26,682 nucleotides of DNA from CAZGXM01 sp964529795 (GTDB taxonomy: Bacteria; Bacillota; JADQBR01), in contig CAZGXM010000037.1 in assembly GCA_964529795.1 (NCBI GenBank), positions 1-26,682 of the forward strand, in the 5' to 3' direction. Positions 15,034 through 23,280 of the stretch are shown piece by piece. The notes beneath the pieces were generated by a model that made no database searches, had not been told where the DNA came from, and saw nothing but the letters and a program-made list of their open reading frames with translations. Position 1 is the stretch's first letter; each line of letters begins with the position of its first letter. The position numbers were made by a program, and so were the translations under genes.

Positions 15034-16371
15034 CTACCTTTCAGACCACTTGGGGGTAGGCCATACCAGGTCCGTAGAAGCAAGGTCCCAAGGCCATACT
15101 GTCTTGTACTGGCCATCTTGAACCTGAACGATAATACCCTGTCCCAGGGTGTTTTGGTGGGTTTCAAGGTCAAACTTGATGCCCTTCCAGGGCATGATAA
15201 TCTGGTCTGCGCTGATATCAGTGTCAATCAAGGCCTGGCGGATGGCATCCTTGTCAGTGGAACCGGCACGGTTAATGGCATCGGCCAGTACCAGCATGCC
15301 GGTGAAGCTGCGGGCAGAGTTGCCGTTCATATTGGTGCCGTATTTTTCCTTAAACATGTCGTTAACCTGCTTGACCAGGGGCTTGCTCTTGCCCAAGTCC
15401 AGCGCCCATACTTCACGGCTCAAAATGTATTCGGCCTTGCCACCGACGTTGTCCAGAAATTCGGGGGCGATAAAACCTGCGTCCATGGCCAGGAGGCCGT
15501 CGAAATTCAGGTTCAGGTCGCTGTAGGTCTTGGTAAAAAGGATGGCATCGGATACGTAGGAAGCCTGGAGAATGATGCTGGCACCGGACTTCTTGATTGA
15601 TTGTACCTCGGTGGTTACCTCGGTGGCGTTCTTGTTATAGTTAAGGTCGGTAGCTACTTGGTAGCCAAATTCTTCGGCGTACTTGTTTTCAAATTTACCA
15701 ACGTTGGCGCCCCACTCGGAGTTTTCGTAGACGATGGCCAGCTTGTCTTCACCAGCGTTTACAAGACCTTTGGCTTTCATGTCATCCAAGAACTGGAAGA
15801 AGTTCTTGGCAAAGAGGTCGTCGTCAGGAGTGGTGCGGAAGAACCACTTGAAGCCCCGCTGGGTTAAAGTCGGTGAAGTAGACTCGGGATTTACAAAGGG
15901 TACCCGGTAACGCTCGGCCACCTGGCTGGCGGTACCGGTAACGGAACTGTAGTAGGAGCCGATTAACGCATCCACTTTTTCCTGGGTAATCAGACGTTCT
16001 GCTTCAGACTGGCCCTTCTCCGGAGAGCCCTGGTGGTCGGCAAAGGTAACCTTGATTTTGGCACCGCCCAGGTTGGGCAGACCGGCGTCTTTTGCCAGGG
16101 GCAGGTTCAGTTCCGGATGCTCACCGTTAATGATCTCCAGGGCCAGGTCAATACCGTTTTTCAGGTCACGACCCGTGGCTGCCGAGGAACCGGTGACGGG
16201 ATAGATGGCACCCACTTTCACTTCGGTGACTTTTTCAGTAGCGCCGGAGTCTTTTTCTCCTTCAGCCTTGTCCCCGCCCTTGTCAGCGGCGGGCTGGCTG
16301 CCGCAGGCTGCGGTAAAAAGCAAAGCAAATATCAGCAAAATGCTCAGCACTAAAATCTTTTTCTTCCTCAT
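15034..16371 (-). CDS. livK: Substrate-binding lipoprotein, branched-chain amino acid type, LivK
   Basis: A 445-residue extracellular type I binding protein (Peripla_BP_6-like) that delivers substrate to LivHM. The N-terminus has a basic MRKKK, a hydrophobic core and FTAAC, giving lipid-anchored Cys about 23 residues in, followed by a Lys/Glu/Gly linker. The fold begins at VKVGAIYPVTGSSAATGRD. Start ATG 16371 has GAGGAGGAA upstream; the frame extends further but would bury the signal peptide. The substrate is not readable. Because the genes lie inside a pxp operon, 5-oxoproline, glutamate/glutamine or related compounds are as likely as leucine. Confidence 0.92.
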   Translation of the reverse strand: MRKKKILVLSILLIFALLFTAACGSQPAADKGGDKAEGEKDSGATEKVTEVKVGAIYPVTGSSAATGRDLKNGIDLALEIINGEHPELNLPLAKDAGLPNLGGAKIKVTFADHQGSPEKGQSEAERLITQEKVDALIGSYYSSVTGTASQVAERYRVPFVNPESTSPTLTQRGFKWFFRTTPDDDLFAKNFFQFLDDMKAKGLVNAGEDKLAIVYENSEWGANVGKFENKYAEEFGYQVATDLNYNKNATEVTTEVQSIKKSGASIILQASYVSDAILFTKTYSDLNLNFDGLLAMDAGFIAPEFLDNVGGKAEYILSREVWALDLGKSKPLVKQVNDMFKEKYGTNMNGNSARSFTGMLVLADAINRAGSTDKDAIRQALIDTDISADQIIMPWKGIKFDLETHQNTLGQGIIVQVQDGQYKTVWPWDLASTDLVWPTPKWSER

Positions 16372-16393
16372 GTTATTCCTCCTCAAGTTAATT

Positions 16394-17182
16394 TCAATCT
16401 CCCAAGTCACTGTTCCTTATATCCGTGATAAACATGTGCCCTGGAGAATGGGTAATCATGATTTCCGGTTTGACTTCTAAAGCCACTGCCTGGGGGGTCA
16501 CCCCGCAGGCCCAAAACACCGGTATTTCTCCCTCCTTGATGGTGACGGCATCACCAAAGTCAGGAATACTTAGGTCCTTGACCCCGATGGCCTCCGGGTC
16601 ACCGATGTGCACCGGCGCCCCGTGCACCGCCTTGTACCTGGCAGTTACCTGCACCGCCCGGGAAACCTGGTGCCCCGGCATGGGACGCATGGACACCACC
16701 ATGGGCCCTTGAAAACGCCCCGCACCTTGGCAGCGGGTGTTGGTGATGTACATGGACACATTCTTCCGCTCCTCCAGGTGCCGCAGGGCAATACCTGCAT
16801 TTAGCAGGGCCTCTTCAAAGGAAAAGCTGCACCCCAAAAGAAAGCTGACAAAGTCCTCACGCCAGTAAGTCTCTATTCCGGTCACTTCATCCACCAGTTC
16901 ACCTTTTTTATATACCCTGTACCGGGGGATATCCGTCCTGATATCCGCCCCCGGGGCCGTAAGCTTTGGCTCCGGGTCACCGGGACCGGTGACGTCCAGC
17001 ACCGGGCAGGGCTTGGGATTACGGTGGCAAAACAGCAAAAATTCAAAGGCCAGGTCCCGGGGAAGCACCACCAGGTTGGCCTGGGCATAGCCAAGGGAAA
17101 TCCCGGCAGTGGGCCCGGTAAAGGCGTTTTTCCTTACCAACTCTCTTACCCGGGAGGGCAAGGCGGTTTTCAAATCTTCCAT
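16394..17182 (-). CDS. ycsI: YcsI/DUF1445 family protein (putative hydro-lyase, D-glutamate-cyclase-like)
   Basis: A 262-residue protein with family features NAFTGPTAGISLGYAQANLVVLP (residues about 19-41, partly), TNTRCQGAGRF...GPMVVSMRPM mid-protein, and C-terminal FWACGVTPQAV and ITHSPGHMFITD. DUF1445 proteins travel with pxpABC/kip genes. The mammalian D-glutamate cyclase, which forms 5-oxo-D-proline, contains a related domain, so a reaction on glutamate or 5-oxoproline is plausible but unproven. GGAGG lies 8 bp before ATG 17182. The gap to pxpA is 15 bp and to livK 22 bp. Confidence 0.88.
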   Translation of the reverse strand: MEDLKTALPSRVRELVRKNAFTGPTAGISLGYAQANLVVLPRDLAFEFLLFCHRNPKPCPVLDVTGPGDPEPKLTAPGADIRTDIPRYRVYKKGELVDEVTGIETYWREDFVSFLLGCSFSFEEALLNAGIALRHLEERKNVSMYITNTRCQGAGRFQGPMVVSMRPMPGHQVSRAVQVTARYKAVHGAPVHIGDPEAIGVKDLSIPDFGDAVTIKEGEIPVFWACGVTPQAVALEVKPEIMITHSPGHMFITDIRNSDLGD

Positions 17183-17197
17183 TAAAATTACCTCCAG

Positions 17198-17971
17198 TTA
17201 ATCAATAAACGCCTGCATCGGTTTTACCGCCACACCGTTTTTCTCTAACTCCGTCTTTAAATACCGCACCAAATCCACCGCCCGGGGGTTGTCCCCGTGC
17301 ACGCAGATAGTATCCACCGCAGTGACAATTTTGGTACCGTCCACGGCGGTAATGGTGCCATGAGCCATTTCCATAACCCGGCGCACCACCTCATCCGGGT
17401 CGTGGATTACCGCACCCTCCTTTTTCCGGGAAACCAGTGTGCCGTCGGGGTTGTAGGCCCGGTCGGCAAACCCTTCACCTGCCACCCGCAGGCCCAACTC
17501 TTTTGCTGCCCTGTACATGGCGGACCCGGCCAGGGCCACATAAATAAGCTGGTCATCCACAGCCTTGATGGCCCGTCCAATGGCCAGGGCCAGTTCATAA
17601 TCGGTGGATGCCATATTGTTCAGGGCACCGTGGGCCTTGACATGCTGCAGTTTCACACCCCTGGATTTGGCCACGGCCTGCAGGGCACCGATCTGGTAGA
17701 TTACGTCCCTGGTGACATCTTCGGGGTTGATGTCCATCTGCCGGCGGCCGAAGCCCACCAGGTCGGGAAATCCGGGATGCGCACCCACGCCTACACCGTT
17801 TTCTGCAGCAATCTTTACCGTATAATCCATAACCTTGGGGTCTCCGGCATGAAAGCCGCAGGCAATGTTGGCGGAAGAAATGTATTTGATAACTTCGCCG
17901 TCCATTCCCAACTGATAATTGCCAAAACTTTCTCCCATATCGGCATTGAGGTCTATTACAGCTTGTACCAT
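17198..17971 (-). CDS. pxpA: 5-oxoprolinase subunit PxpA (LamB/YcsF family)
   Basis: A 257-residue enzyme subunit that, with PxpBC, hydrolyses 5-oxoproline using ATP. Motifs: DLNADMGESFG, SANIACGFHAGDP, GVGAHPGFPDLVGFGRR, then VKAHGALNN, where the family normally has VKPHGALYN, and CVHGDNP near the C-terminus. GTG-ATG-ATG codons are in frame at 17977, 17974 and 17971; ATG 17971 is best placed behind AGGAGG (17983-17978). It is the first gene of the nine-gene operon and stands about 26 bp after a predicted sigma-54 start site. Confidence 0.93.
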   Translation of the reverse strand: MVQAVIDLNADMGESFGNYQLGMDGEVIKYISSANIACGFHAGDPKVMDYTVKIAAENGVGVGAHPGFPDLVGFGRRQMDINPEDVTRDVIYQIGALQAVAKSRGVKLQHVKAHGALNNMASTDYELALAIGRAIKAVDDQLIYVALAGSAMYRAAKELGLRVAGEGFADRAYNPDGTLVSRKKEGAVIHDPDEVVRRVMEMAHGTITAVDGTKIVTAVDTICVHGDNPRAVDLVRYLKTELEKNGVAVKPMQAFID

Positions 17972-18008
17972 CATCACCCTCCTTTCTTTTGGCTGGTAAA
18001 ATATAAAA

Positions 18009-18022
18009 GCAAAAAGTATGCC
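18009..18022 (-). promoter_or_regulatory. Sigma-54 (-24/-12) promoter of the pxp/liv operon
   Basis: The minus-strand sequence TAGGCATACTTTTTGCT has GG at 18022-18021, exactly 10 bp, then GC at 18010-18009, matching the TGGCA-N-TTGC pattern at GGCA and TTGC. The predicted start site is near 17997, about 26 bp before the pxpA ATG, leaving room for the ribosome site. An NtrC-type activator gene is the next gene upstream. Confidence 0.75.
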
Positions 18023-18062
18023 TAAGCCAAGCTTTGCCGGAAAACAGCGGTAATATGCGGCA

Positions 18063-18093
18063 AAACCCCGCCAACTGAAGGTTTACGGGGTTT
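18063..18093 (-). terminator. Probable terminator of the response regulator gene
   Basis: The inverted repeat AAACCCCG (18063-18070) / CGGGGTTT (18086-18093) encloses a 15-base loop; read on the minus strand it ends in TTTT. It lies about 95 bp after the regulator stop and before the sigma-54 promoter, insulating the two operons. The T-run is short. Confidence 0.5.
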
Positions 18094-18133
18094 CACAACC
18101 AAAATGATTTTTATGCATTGTAGAAGTTTTCCT

Positions 18134-18164
18134 GTGCGCCGGCGCACGGTGTGCGAAACAGCAC
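18134..18164. promoter_or_regulatory. Tandem upstream activator boxes GTGC-N6-GCAC
   Basis: Two boxes share one pattern. GTGCGCCGGCGCAC (18134-18147) is a perfect 14-bp palindrome, and GTGCGAAACAGCAC (18151-18164) has the same outer arms. Their centres are 17 bp apart and lie about 144 and 161 bp upstream of the predicted sigma-54 start. That suits binding of a FIS-type HTH dimer of the adjacent NtrC-like regulator. Confidence 0.65.
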
Positions 18165-18187
18165 GTACACTGGCCGCACATATTTGT

Positions 18188-19594
18188 CTACATTTCAAGA
18201 GCATATTTTTCCAGGCGCCTGAGCAGGGCAAAACGGCTGATGCCTAAAAGCTTGGCTGCTCGGGTTTTATTCCCTTGACTGAGTTCTATGGCCTTGAGGA
18301 TGTACTGCTTTTCCAGCTGCTCGATTTCCTGCTCCAGGGAAAAGCTGCCGCTTTCAAACCTGGCAATTAAGCCGTCTTCGTTAAAGTAAGCGTTGTCCGC
18401 GGCCTGGTCCAGCTTTTCCAACAGCTCCACCTGCAGGTGCTCCCGGGATACCACCACCTCCCCGGGGTCCACAAAGATGACAATCCTTTCAATTATGTTG
18501 CGCAGTTCCCGGACATTGCCCGGCCAGGGATAGCCCTTAAACATCTCCATCACTCCCGGGGAAAACTCCCGGGCTTTTTTGCCCAACATTTTGGCGAAAT
18601 GGTGCAAGAAAAAGCGGGAGAGGACGGTAATGTCGTCCTGGCGCTTCCTCAGCGGCGGCACCTCCACCGGCACCACGTTGAGCCGGTAAAAGAGGTCCTC
18701 CCGGAAGTTTCCCCTTTCCACTTCCTGCTCCAGATTTTTATTGGTAGCAGCAATGATGCGCACGTCCACTTTTTTGTCCGTAAGGCCGCCTACTCGCTTG
18801 AACTTTCGTTCTTCCAGGAATTTCAAGAGTTTCACCTGGGTATTGGCGGGAAGTTCACCTATCTCATCCAGAAAGACGGTACCGCCGTCCGCCACCTCAA
18901 ACAAACCCTTCTTGGCGCTCTGGGCGCCGGTAAAGGCATGCTTTTCAAAGCCGAAGAGCTCACTTTCAATGAGGTTTTCAGGGATGGCGCCGCAGTTGAT
19001 TTCCACGAAAGGGCCGTCCCCCCTGCTGCTTTCCCGGTGGATAGACCGGGCAATAAGCCCTTTTCCCACGCCGGTCTCACCGGTAACCAGCACGGTGACA
19101 TCGCTGTTTTGGATAAGGACGTCCATCTTGGCCAACAGCGCCTGCATCTCATCACTTTCGCCCACTATCTGGTCGTCTCCCAGGTATTCTTTCTGCTGCT
19201 TTTTTAAAAGTTTGACTTCGGTTTTTAAGTCCTGGGTTTCAAAGGCCTTTTGAATAATGATATTGAACTCGTCCAGGTCAAACGGCTTTTCAATGTAGTC
19301 ATAGGCACCTTTTTTGATGGCGGACACCGCAGACTGGGTGTCGCCGTAGGCGGTAATCATGATCACCAGCATTTCCGGATCATAGGACTTGATTCCTTTA
19401 AGAAGTTCAATCCCGCTGCAATCTGGGAGCCTCACGTCCAGTACCGCCAGGTGGGGGCTCCACTTCTCTATCTCCTCCATGGCTCCGGTACCTTTGGAGT
19501 AAGTAAAGACCTGGTAACCCTGGTCGGAAAGCCCCTCCTTGAGGGAAAGCCTGATTGTCTCTTCGTCGTCAATTATAATAATACGCTTTTTCAT
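18188..19594 (-). CDS. NtrC-family sigma-54-dependent response regulator
   Basis: A 468-residue regulator with three domains. The receiver is residues 1-120, with acidic pocket DD 9-10, phospho-acceptor Asp53 and Lys103. The AAA+ domain is about 143-380, with Walker A GETGVGKG at 172-179, sigma-54 contact loop HAFTGA at 219-224 (the usual form is GAFTGA), and Walker B VFLDEIGELP. The C-terminal FIS-type HTH is NKTRAAKLLGISRFALLRRL. It overlaps the kinase gene by 26 bp, so the two are a pair. Its probable target is the sigma-54 promoter at 18009-18022 just downstream. The start ATG 19594 has AGGAG about 10 bp upstream. Confidence 0.93.
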   Translation of the reverse strand: MKKRIIIIDDEETIRLSLKEGLSDQGYQVFTYSKGTGAMEEIEKWSPHLAVLDVRLPDCSGIELLKGIKSYDPEMLVIMITAYGDTQSAVSAIKKGAYDYIEKPFDLDEFNIIIQKAFETQDLKTEVKLLKKQQKEYLGDDQIVGESDEMQALLAKMDVLIQNSDVTVLVTGETGVGKGLIARSIHRESSRGDGPFVEINCGAIPENLIESELFGFEKHAFTGAQSAKKGLFEVADGGTVFLDEIGELPANTQVKLLKFLEERKFKRVGGLTDKKVDVRIIAATNKNLEQEVERGNFREDLFYRLNVVPVEVPPLRKRQDDITVLSRFFLHHFAKMLGKKAREFSPGVMEMFKGYPWPGNVRELRNIIERIVIFVDPGEVVVSREHLQVELLEKLDQAADNAYFNEDGLIARFESGSFSLEQEIEQLEKQYILKAIELSQGNKTRAAKLLGISRFALLRRLEKYALEM

Positions 19595-21338
19595 CTTCAG
19601 CCAACTCCTTTTGGTACAGAGGAAGGTTGATTACAAACCGGGTACCCCTTCCCACCCTGCTGCTTACTCTGATTTCGCCGTTGTTCTGCATTACCAGCCG
19701 TTTCACCACCGAAAGCCCCAGGCCGGTGCCGTCGGAGTCGGTAGTGAAAAAAGGGTCGAAAATACGTTCCTGGATCTCCACAGGGATCCCCTTGCCCGTG
19801 TCGGCAATGACGATGTTAAAGGACCTGCCGTCCCGGGAGGGCCTGCCGAATATCAGCAGCTTTCCCCCGCTACTCATGGCCTTCACGGCGTTCATGAAAA
19901 GGTTGATCAGTATCTGCTTGAACTGGCTCCGGTCCACCATAACCCGGTGTTTTTCTTTGGGCAGGCGGTTTCGGATGGTGATATGGGACCGCTTGATGTG
20001 CTCTTCCATGAGGCTCACACTTTCTGCAAGCAAGGAACTCACCTCAGTGATTTCAAAGCGCGGTTCCCTGGGCTTGGCAAAGTTTAGGATATCGGTGATC
20101 AGCTTATTCATCCGGTCGATTTCGGAATTGATCTTTTCCAAAAAAGCCACGGCGGATTCGTTTTCCTTAAGCCTTTTGATAAGCACCTGGGAGCTGGTCT
20201 TCATACCCGCCAGGGGGTTTCTGATCTCATGGGCCAGCCCCGCCGCCAGTTCCCCCAGGGAGGTGAGCCTGTCTATCTGCTCCATTTTTTCTTCAATCTT
20301 TTTCCGGGCACTGATGTCGTTAAAGCTGCAGAGGGCGCCGTTGATATCTCCCTTTTCGGTGGTTAAGAAGGATGTATTTATTTCGATAACCTTTTCCTCT
20401 TCTCCTTCGTGGGAAAAGCGTAAGAGCTCGTTTATCTGTTCACCGGTATCCAATGCTCTTTTTGACAGGGCTACTATGGTTTCAAAGATTTCTTCATTGC
20501 GCACAGAAGCGCCGTTTCTCAGCATATCCTCGGCAGCGCGGTTCACGGAGATGACACTGCCGGTATTGTCAATTGTAATGATACCCGTGGTGGTACTTCT
20601 GAGGATGTCTTCTTTGATTTCCTTGAGCCGCTTTAACTCTTCGGTGCTGTGCTCGATCTTTTTGATCATGTGGTTAAAGGATTGTGCCAGGATGCCGATT
20701 TCGTCCCGCCTGTTAAAGTCCAATTTCTTCCTAAAGTCACCCTGGGCGATCTTATTGCAGATTTCCGCCAGTTTTTTAATAGGTTTGGAAAGGTTGTGGG
20801 CAATGGCAATGGTCAGCTCCACGGCAATAATGGCAAAGATAATGGCCACCAGGATGGTATATTTCTGGATTTCCAAAAGTGATGAGGTAACGCTGTCCAG
20901 CATGATGCCGGTACCCACATACCAGTCTTTTTCCGGGATGTATTTGAAAAGGTAAAGGTTTTCCGTGCCGCCGCCGGCCAGTTTTACTTTGAAATAGTTT
21001 TCCGCGCCCGCTTGTTCCAACCGGTCCAGAAGGGCTTTCCCGTCAGGAAGGTGATAGTCGCTGTGGACCAGGCTGCCGGAACCGTCTAAGATAATGAAGC
21101 TGTTTCCCTTGACAGCGCGGATATAGGCCAGAATGTCCGCATGACCGGTTTCACCATGTGTATTGGCGTAGTCAAGGACGCGCACAATCTCCTCCACGTC
21201 TTCCTGCATTTCCCCAAGCTTGCTTTCCAAAAACAGGCGGTAGCTGCCCTGGTAGGAGACAATCCCCACCGCCAGGATAGAGATAATGATAATAATGAGA
21301 AAGGGAATAAGAATTTTATTTTCAATATCCAATCTCAT
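19569..21338 (-). CDS. Membrane sensor histidine kinase with extracellular Cache-like domain
   Basis: A 589-residue kinase. TM1 is at about 9-29; an extracellular single-Cache-like sensor at 30-157 includes DKDWYVG-like EKDWYVGTG; TM2 is at about 160-180; HAMP at 181-232; PAS at about 240-345. HisKA has phospho-acceptor His370 in GLAHEIRNPLAG, and HATPase_c has N-box FMNAVKAM, ADTGKGIP and GTGLGLSVV. It begins 15 bp after the symporter gene stops and overlaps the regulator gene, so symporter, kinase and regulator are co-transcribed. The ligand is unknown; cache domains commonly bind small organic acids or amino acids. Confidence 0.92.
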   Translation of the reverse strand: MRLDIENKILIPFLIIIIISILAVGIVSYQGSYRLFLESKLGEMQEDVEEIVRVLDYANTHGETGHADILAYIRAVKGNSFIILDGSGSLVHSDYHLPDGKALLDRLEQAGAENYFKVKLAGGGTENLYLFKYIPEKDWYVGTGIMLDSVTSSLLEIQKYTILVAIIFAIIAVELTIAIAHNLSKPIKKLAEICNKIAQGDFRKKLDFNRRDEIGILAQSFNHMIKKIEHSTEELKRLKEIKEDILRSTTTGIITIDNTGSVISVNRAAEDMLRNGASVRNEEIFETIVALSKRALDTGEQINELLRFSHEGEEEKVIEINTSFLTTEKGDINGALCSFNDISARKKIEEKMEQIDRLTSLGELAAGLAHEIRNPLAGMKTSSQVLIKRLKENESAVAFLEKINSEIDRMNKLITDILNFAKPREPRFEITEVSSLLAESVSLMEEHIKRSHITIRNRLPKEKHRVMVDRSQFKQILINLFMNAVKAMSSGGKLLIFGRPSRDGRSFNIVIADTGKGIPVEIQERIFDPFFTTDSDGTGLGLSVVKRLVMQNNGEIRVSSRVGRGTRFVINLPLYQKELAEDEKAYYYN

Positions 21339-21353
21339 ACTTCTCTTCCCCTT

Positions 21354-22826
21354 TTATTTTTCCCCGGTCAAAATACCTACCACTATAAATAGCGCCAGGG
21401 AAATTACCACCCCCGGGAGGGCGGGATTCACCAGGTAGTCCGCGGTAATGGGAGTTATCCGCACATAGCTGATTTTAGAAAGGTAAAAAGCCAGGCTGGT
21501 CGCCAAACCGCCCAGGAAAGCGGCTACCGCCCCCGCCTTTGTGGCTTTTTTCCAAAACACCCCGCCGTACAGGGGGATCAGGAAAGTGGCGGCAAAGACA
21601 CCCCAGATCTTGGCACCGAAAATCAACAGGCTGGCCGGCGGGTTTAGGGCCAAAAGCAGGGAAACAGTACCTCCCAAGCCTACGAAAAAGCGGTTGAGGT
21701 TGATGAATTTTTCTTCTTCAATAGATGGGTTGAACATGTTTTTATAGATATCCTGGCAAAAGCCGCTGGCCAAAATCAAAAGCTGGGAGTTGGCGGAGGA
21801 GATGGCAGCAGCCACGATGCTGATGAGAATGACCCCACTGTATTTACTGCCAATAATTTTATCAATGATATAAGGAAAGATTTCATCAACGGACTGGATA
21901 CCTGCTGCCGTGGGGATAATGGCCCTGGACCCCAGGCCGATGATGAGCATGGCGGCATAGAGAAATAGCAGGATTAAAATGGTGATGCCCACCATGTTGA
22001 TCGCGGTCTTTTTATCCCTGGCGGAAATGATCCGGATGGCATACTGGGGGTTGGCCGCCAGGCCCAGTCCCCAGCCGAAGAAGGACGAAATGAGTAAAAT
22101 GGGCGGCTGCAATCCCTGGGCGAAAGGGTCCAACAGGCTTCCTTTCTTGGTGAAAAAGCCGCTCCCTTTGATCACTTCGGTGTCAATAGTCGCCGCAGCC
22201 AGGTGCATCTCGGTAAGGCCGCCCATTTTGGCATAAATGATGGCCCCCGCCGCAAAACTTCCGAAGATTATCAGGATGAAATTAAGTATGTCCGTCCGGG
22301 CCACGGAGTAGAGCCCGCCGAAAGTGGTGTAGAGGATAAACAGGTATACCAGAAAGATGGCAAAACTGTAGGGAATGTCCAACAGTTTATTCATGATGAT
22401 ACCAAAGCCTTTGATCTGGATGACGATATAAAAAATATAGCCGATGATGATGATCAAACCGCCGGCAGCCTGCAGCAGCGTGCTATCATAGCGAATTTTA
22501 AAAAACTCGGGCACGGTCACTATTGTATAGTCTTTCAGCCTGTCCGCCAAAAGGACTATTAAAAAAGCCCCGAAAAACCAGCCGATGATGCTGTACAGCA
22601 CGGCGGAATAGCCGAAGGCATAAATTGACCCGGTCAGGCCCAGCATGGAAGCAGCGCTGAACCAGGTACCGCCAAAAGTGGCAATGCTGGTGGAAAGACC
22701 GAGGGAACTGTTGGCTATATAGAAGTCCTCCACGGATTTTGTTTTACTGAACCCGCTCTTCCCCAGCCAAAGTATGAAAATTGTATAAATAACAAAGTAA
22801 ATCATGTACACCAAAGACTGACTCAT
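21354..22826 (-). CDS. Sodium/solute symporter (SSF family)
   Basis: A 490-residue membrane protein with about 13 hydrophobic helices and SSF hallmarks: the N-terminal region KSVEDFYIANSSLG, the AT(F)GGTWFSAASMLGLTG sodium-site segment, FGGLYSVARTDILN in the middle, and ISSANSQLLILAS. The family imports proline, pantothenate, acetate and related solutes; specificity cannot be read. ATG 22826 is chosen (AAGGGG 7 bp upstream) over a TTG at 22829. Its A overlaps the stop codon of the small upstream gene (TGATG), so the two are translationally coupled. It leads the kinase/regulator pair, suggesting that the transported solute is also the sensed one. Confidence 0.92.
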   Translation of the reverse strand: MSQSLVYMIYFVIYTIFILWLGKSGFSKTKSVEDFYIANSSLGLSTSIATFGGTWFSAASMLGLTGSIYAFGYSAVLYSIIGWFFGAFLIVLLADRLKDYTIVTVPEFFKIRYDSTLLQAAGGLIIIIGYIFYIVIQIKGFGIIMNKLLDIPYSFAIFLVYLFILYTTFGGLYSVARTDILNFILIIFGSFAAGAIIYAKMGGLTEMHLAAATIDTEVIKGSGFFTKKGSLLDPFAQGLQPPILLISSFFGWGLGLAANPQYAIRIISARDKKTAINMVGITILILLFLYAAMLIIGLGSRAIIPTAAGIQSVDEIFPYIIDKIIGSKYSGVILISIVAAAISSANSQLLILASGFCQDIYKNMFNPSIEEEKFINLNRFFVGLGGTVSLLLALNPPASLLIFGAKIWGVFAATFLIPLYGGVFWKKATKAGAVAAFLGGLATSLAFYLSKISYVRITPITADYLVNPALPGVVISLALFIVVGILTGEK

Positions 22827-22957
22827 CAACTATCCCCTTTTCGCCTGTAATTAATCACCTGAGCCGCCACCAACGGCAGAAACCCCGTAACCACCCAGGG
22901 CAGTATCACCATTAACCAGGTTTTTGCCGGCAGCCCCAACCACCAAATAGTTTCCAT
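22826..22957 (-). CDS. Small membrane protein (43 aa), probable symporter accessory subunit
   Basis: This short gene encodes METIWWLGLPAKTWLMVILP, continuing as one long hydrophobic helix with a basic end (NYRRKGDS). It has GGGGG 8 bp before ATG 22957, and its TGA overlaps the symporter ATG by one base. Very small one-helix proteins encoded directly upstream of SSF transporters are known as putative accessory subunits; that role is inferred from position and size. Confidence 0.75.
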   Translation of the reverse strand: METIWWLGLPAKTWLMVILPWVVTGFLPLVAAQVINYRRKGDS

Positions 22958-22994
22958 GGTATATACCCCCACAGAAATGTTTCTCTACTCTTTC

Positions 22995-23011
22995 GACAGT
23001 TTTTGCGCCAG
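22995..23011 (-). promoter_or_regulatory. Weak sigma-54-like promoter candidate upstream of the symporter operon
   Basis: Minus-strand CTGGCGCAAAAACTGTC has GG, 10 bp, then GT, i.e. a good -24 half and an imperfect -12 half. Its predicted start near 22985 would suit the small gene at 22957. No GTGC-N6-GCAC box was found nearby. The rest of 22958-23393 holds an HEPN relic, a REP-like hairpin and a CCAGG/CCTGG repeat (23043-23060), and no gene. Confidence 0.25.
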
Positions 23012-23202
23012 TCCTTTAATCTTTAAAAATAAATAAGGTATGCCAGGAATTGTGGCCTGGTCCGCTGTTCCTATTGAGTATCGACTGTGACCATGCCGAC
23101 CCGCGGGCGCCTATTCCCCCTTGCAGTTACAAAAAGCGTTCTTGGAACTTATGGAAGCCCGGAAATAACTGAAGGTGACAGGCATCTTGCGTTATTTGCC
23201 TG

Positions 23203-23238
23203 AATGATGATAATTTTCATGCCCGGGCCGTAGGTTCT
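23203..23238 (+). pseudogene. Relic of the HEPN gene at 7078-7578
   Basis: Thirty-six bases match 7210-7245 with three differences and encode NDDNFHARAVGS in the same frame. It is followed at some 40 bp by a REP-like hairpin, the same order as at the intact gene (7578-7612). This suggests an internally deleted copy of gene plus repeat. Confidence 0.65.
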
Positions 23239-23280
23239 TATCAAGTGCAAACCTAAAAAAATACCGGAAAATACAGTTTA

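Noticed and set aside
18935..18960. HAFTGA instead of GAFTGA in the NtrC-type regulator as a loss of sigma-54 contact
   Set aside because: The critical FTGA part is unchanged, variants at the first position occur in working regulators, and a good sigma-54 promoter lies next to the gene.
23043..23060. CCAGG/CCTGG inverted repeat upstream of the symporter operon as an operator or terminator
   Set aside because: The arms are only 5 bp with an 8-bp spacer, no T-run follows, and no second copy was found in the window.
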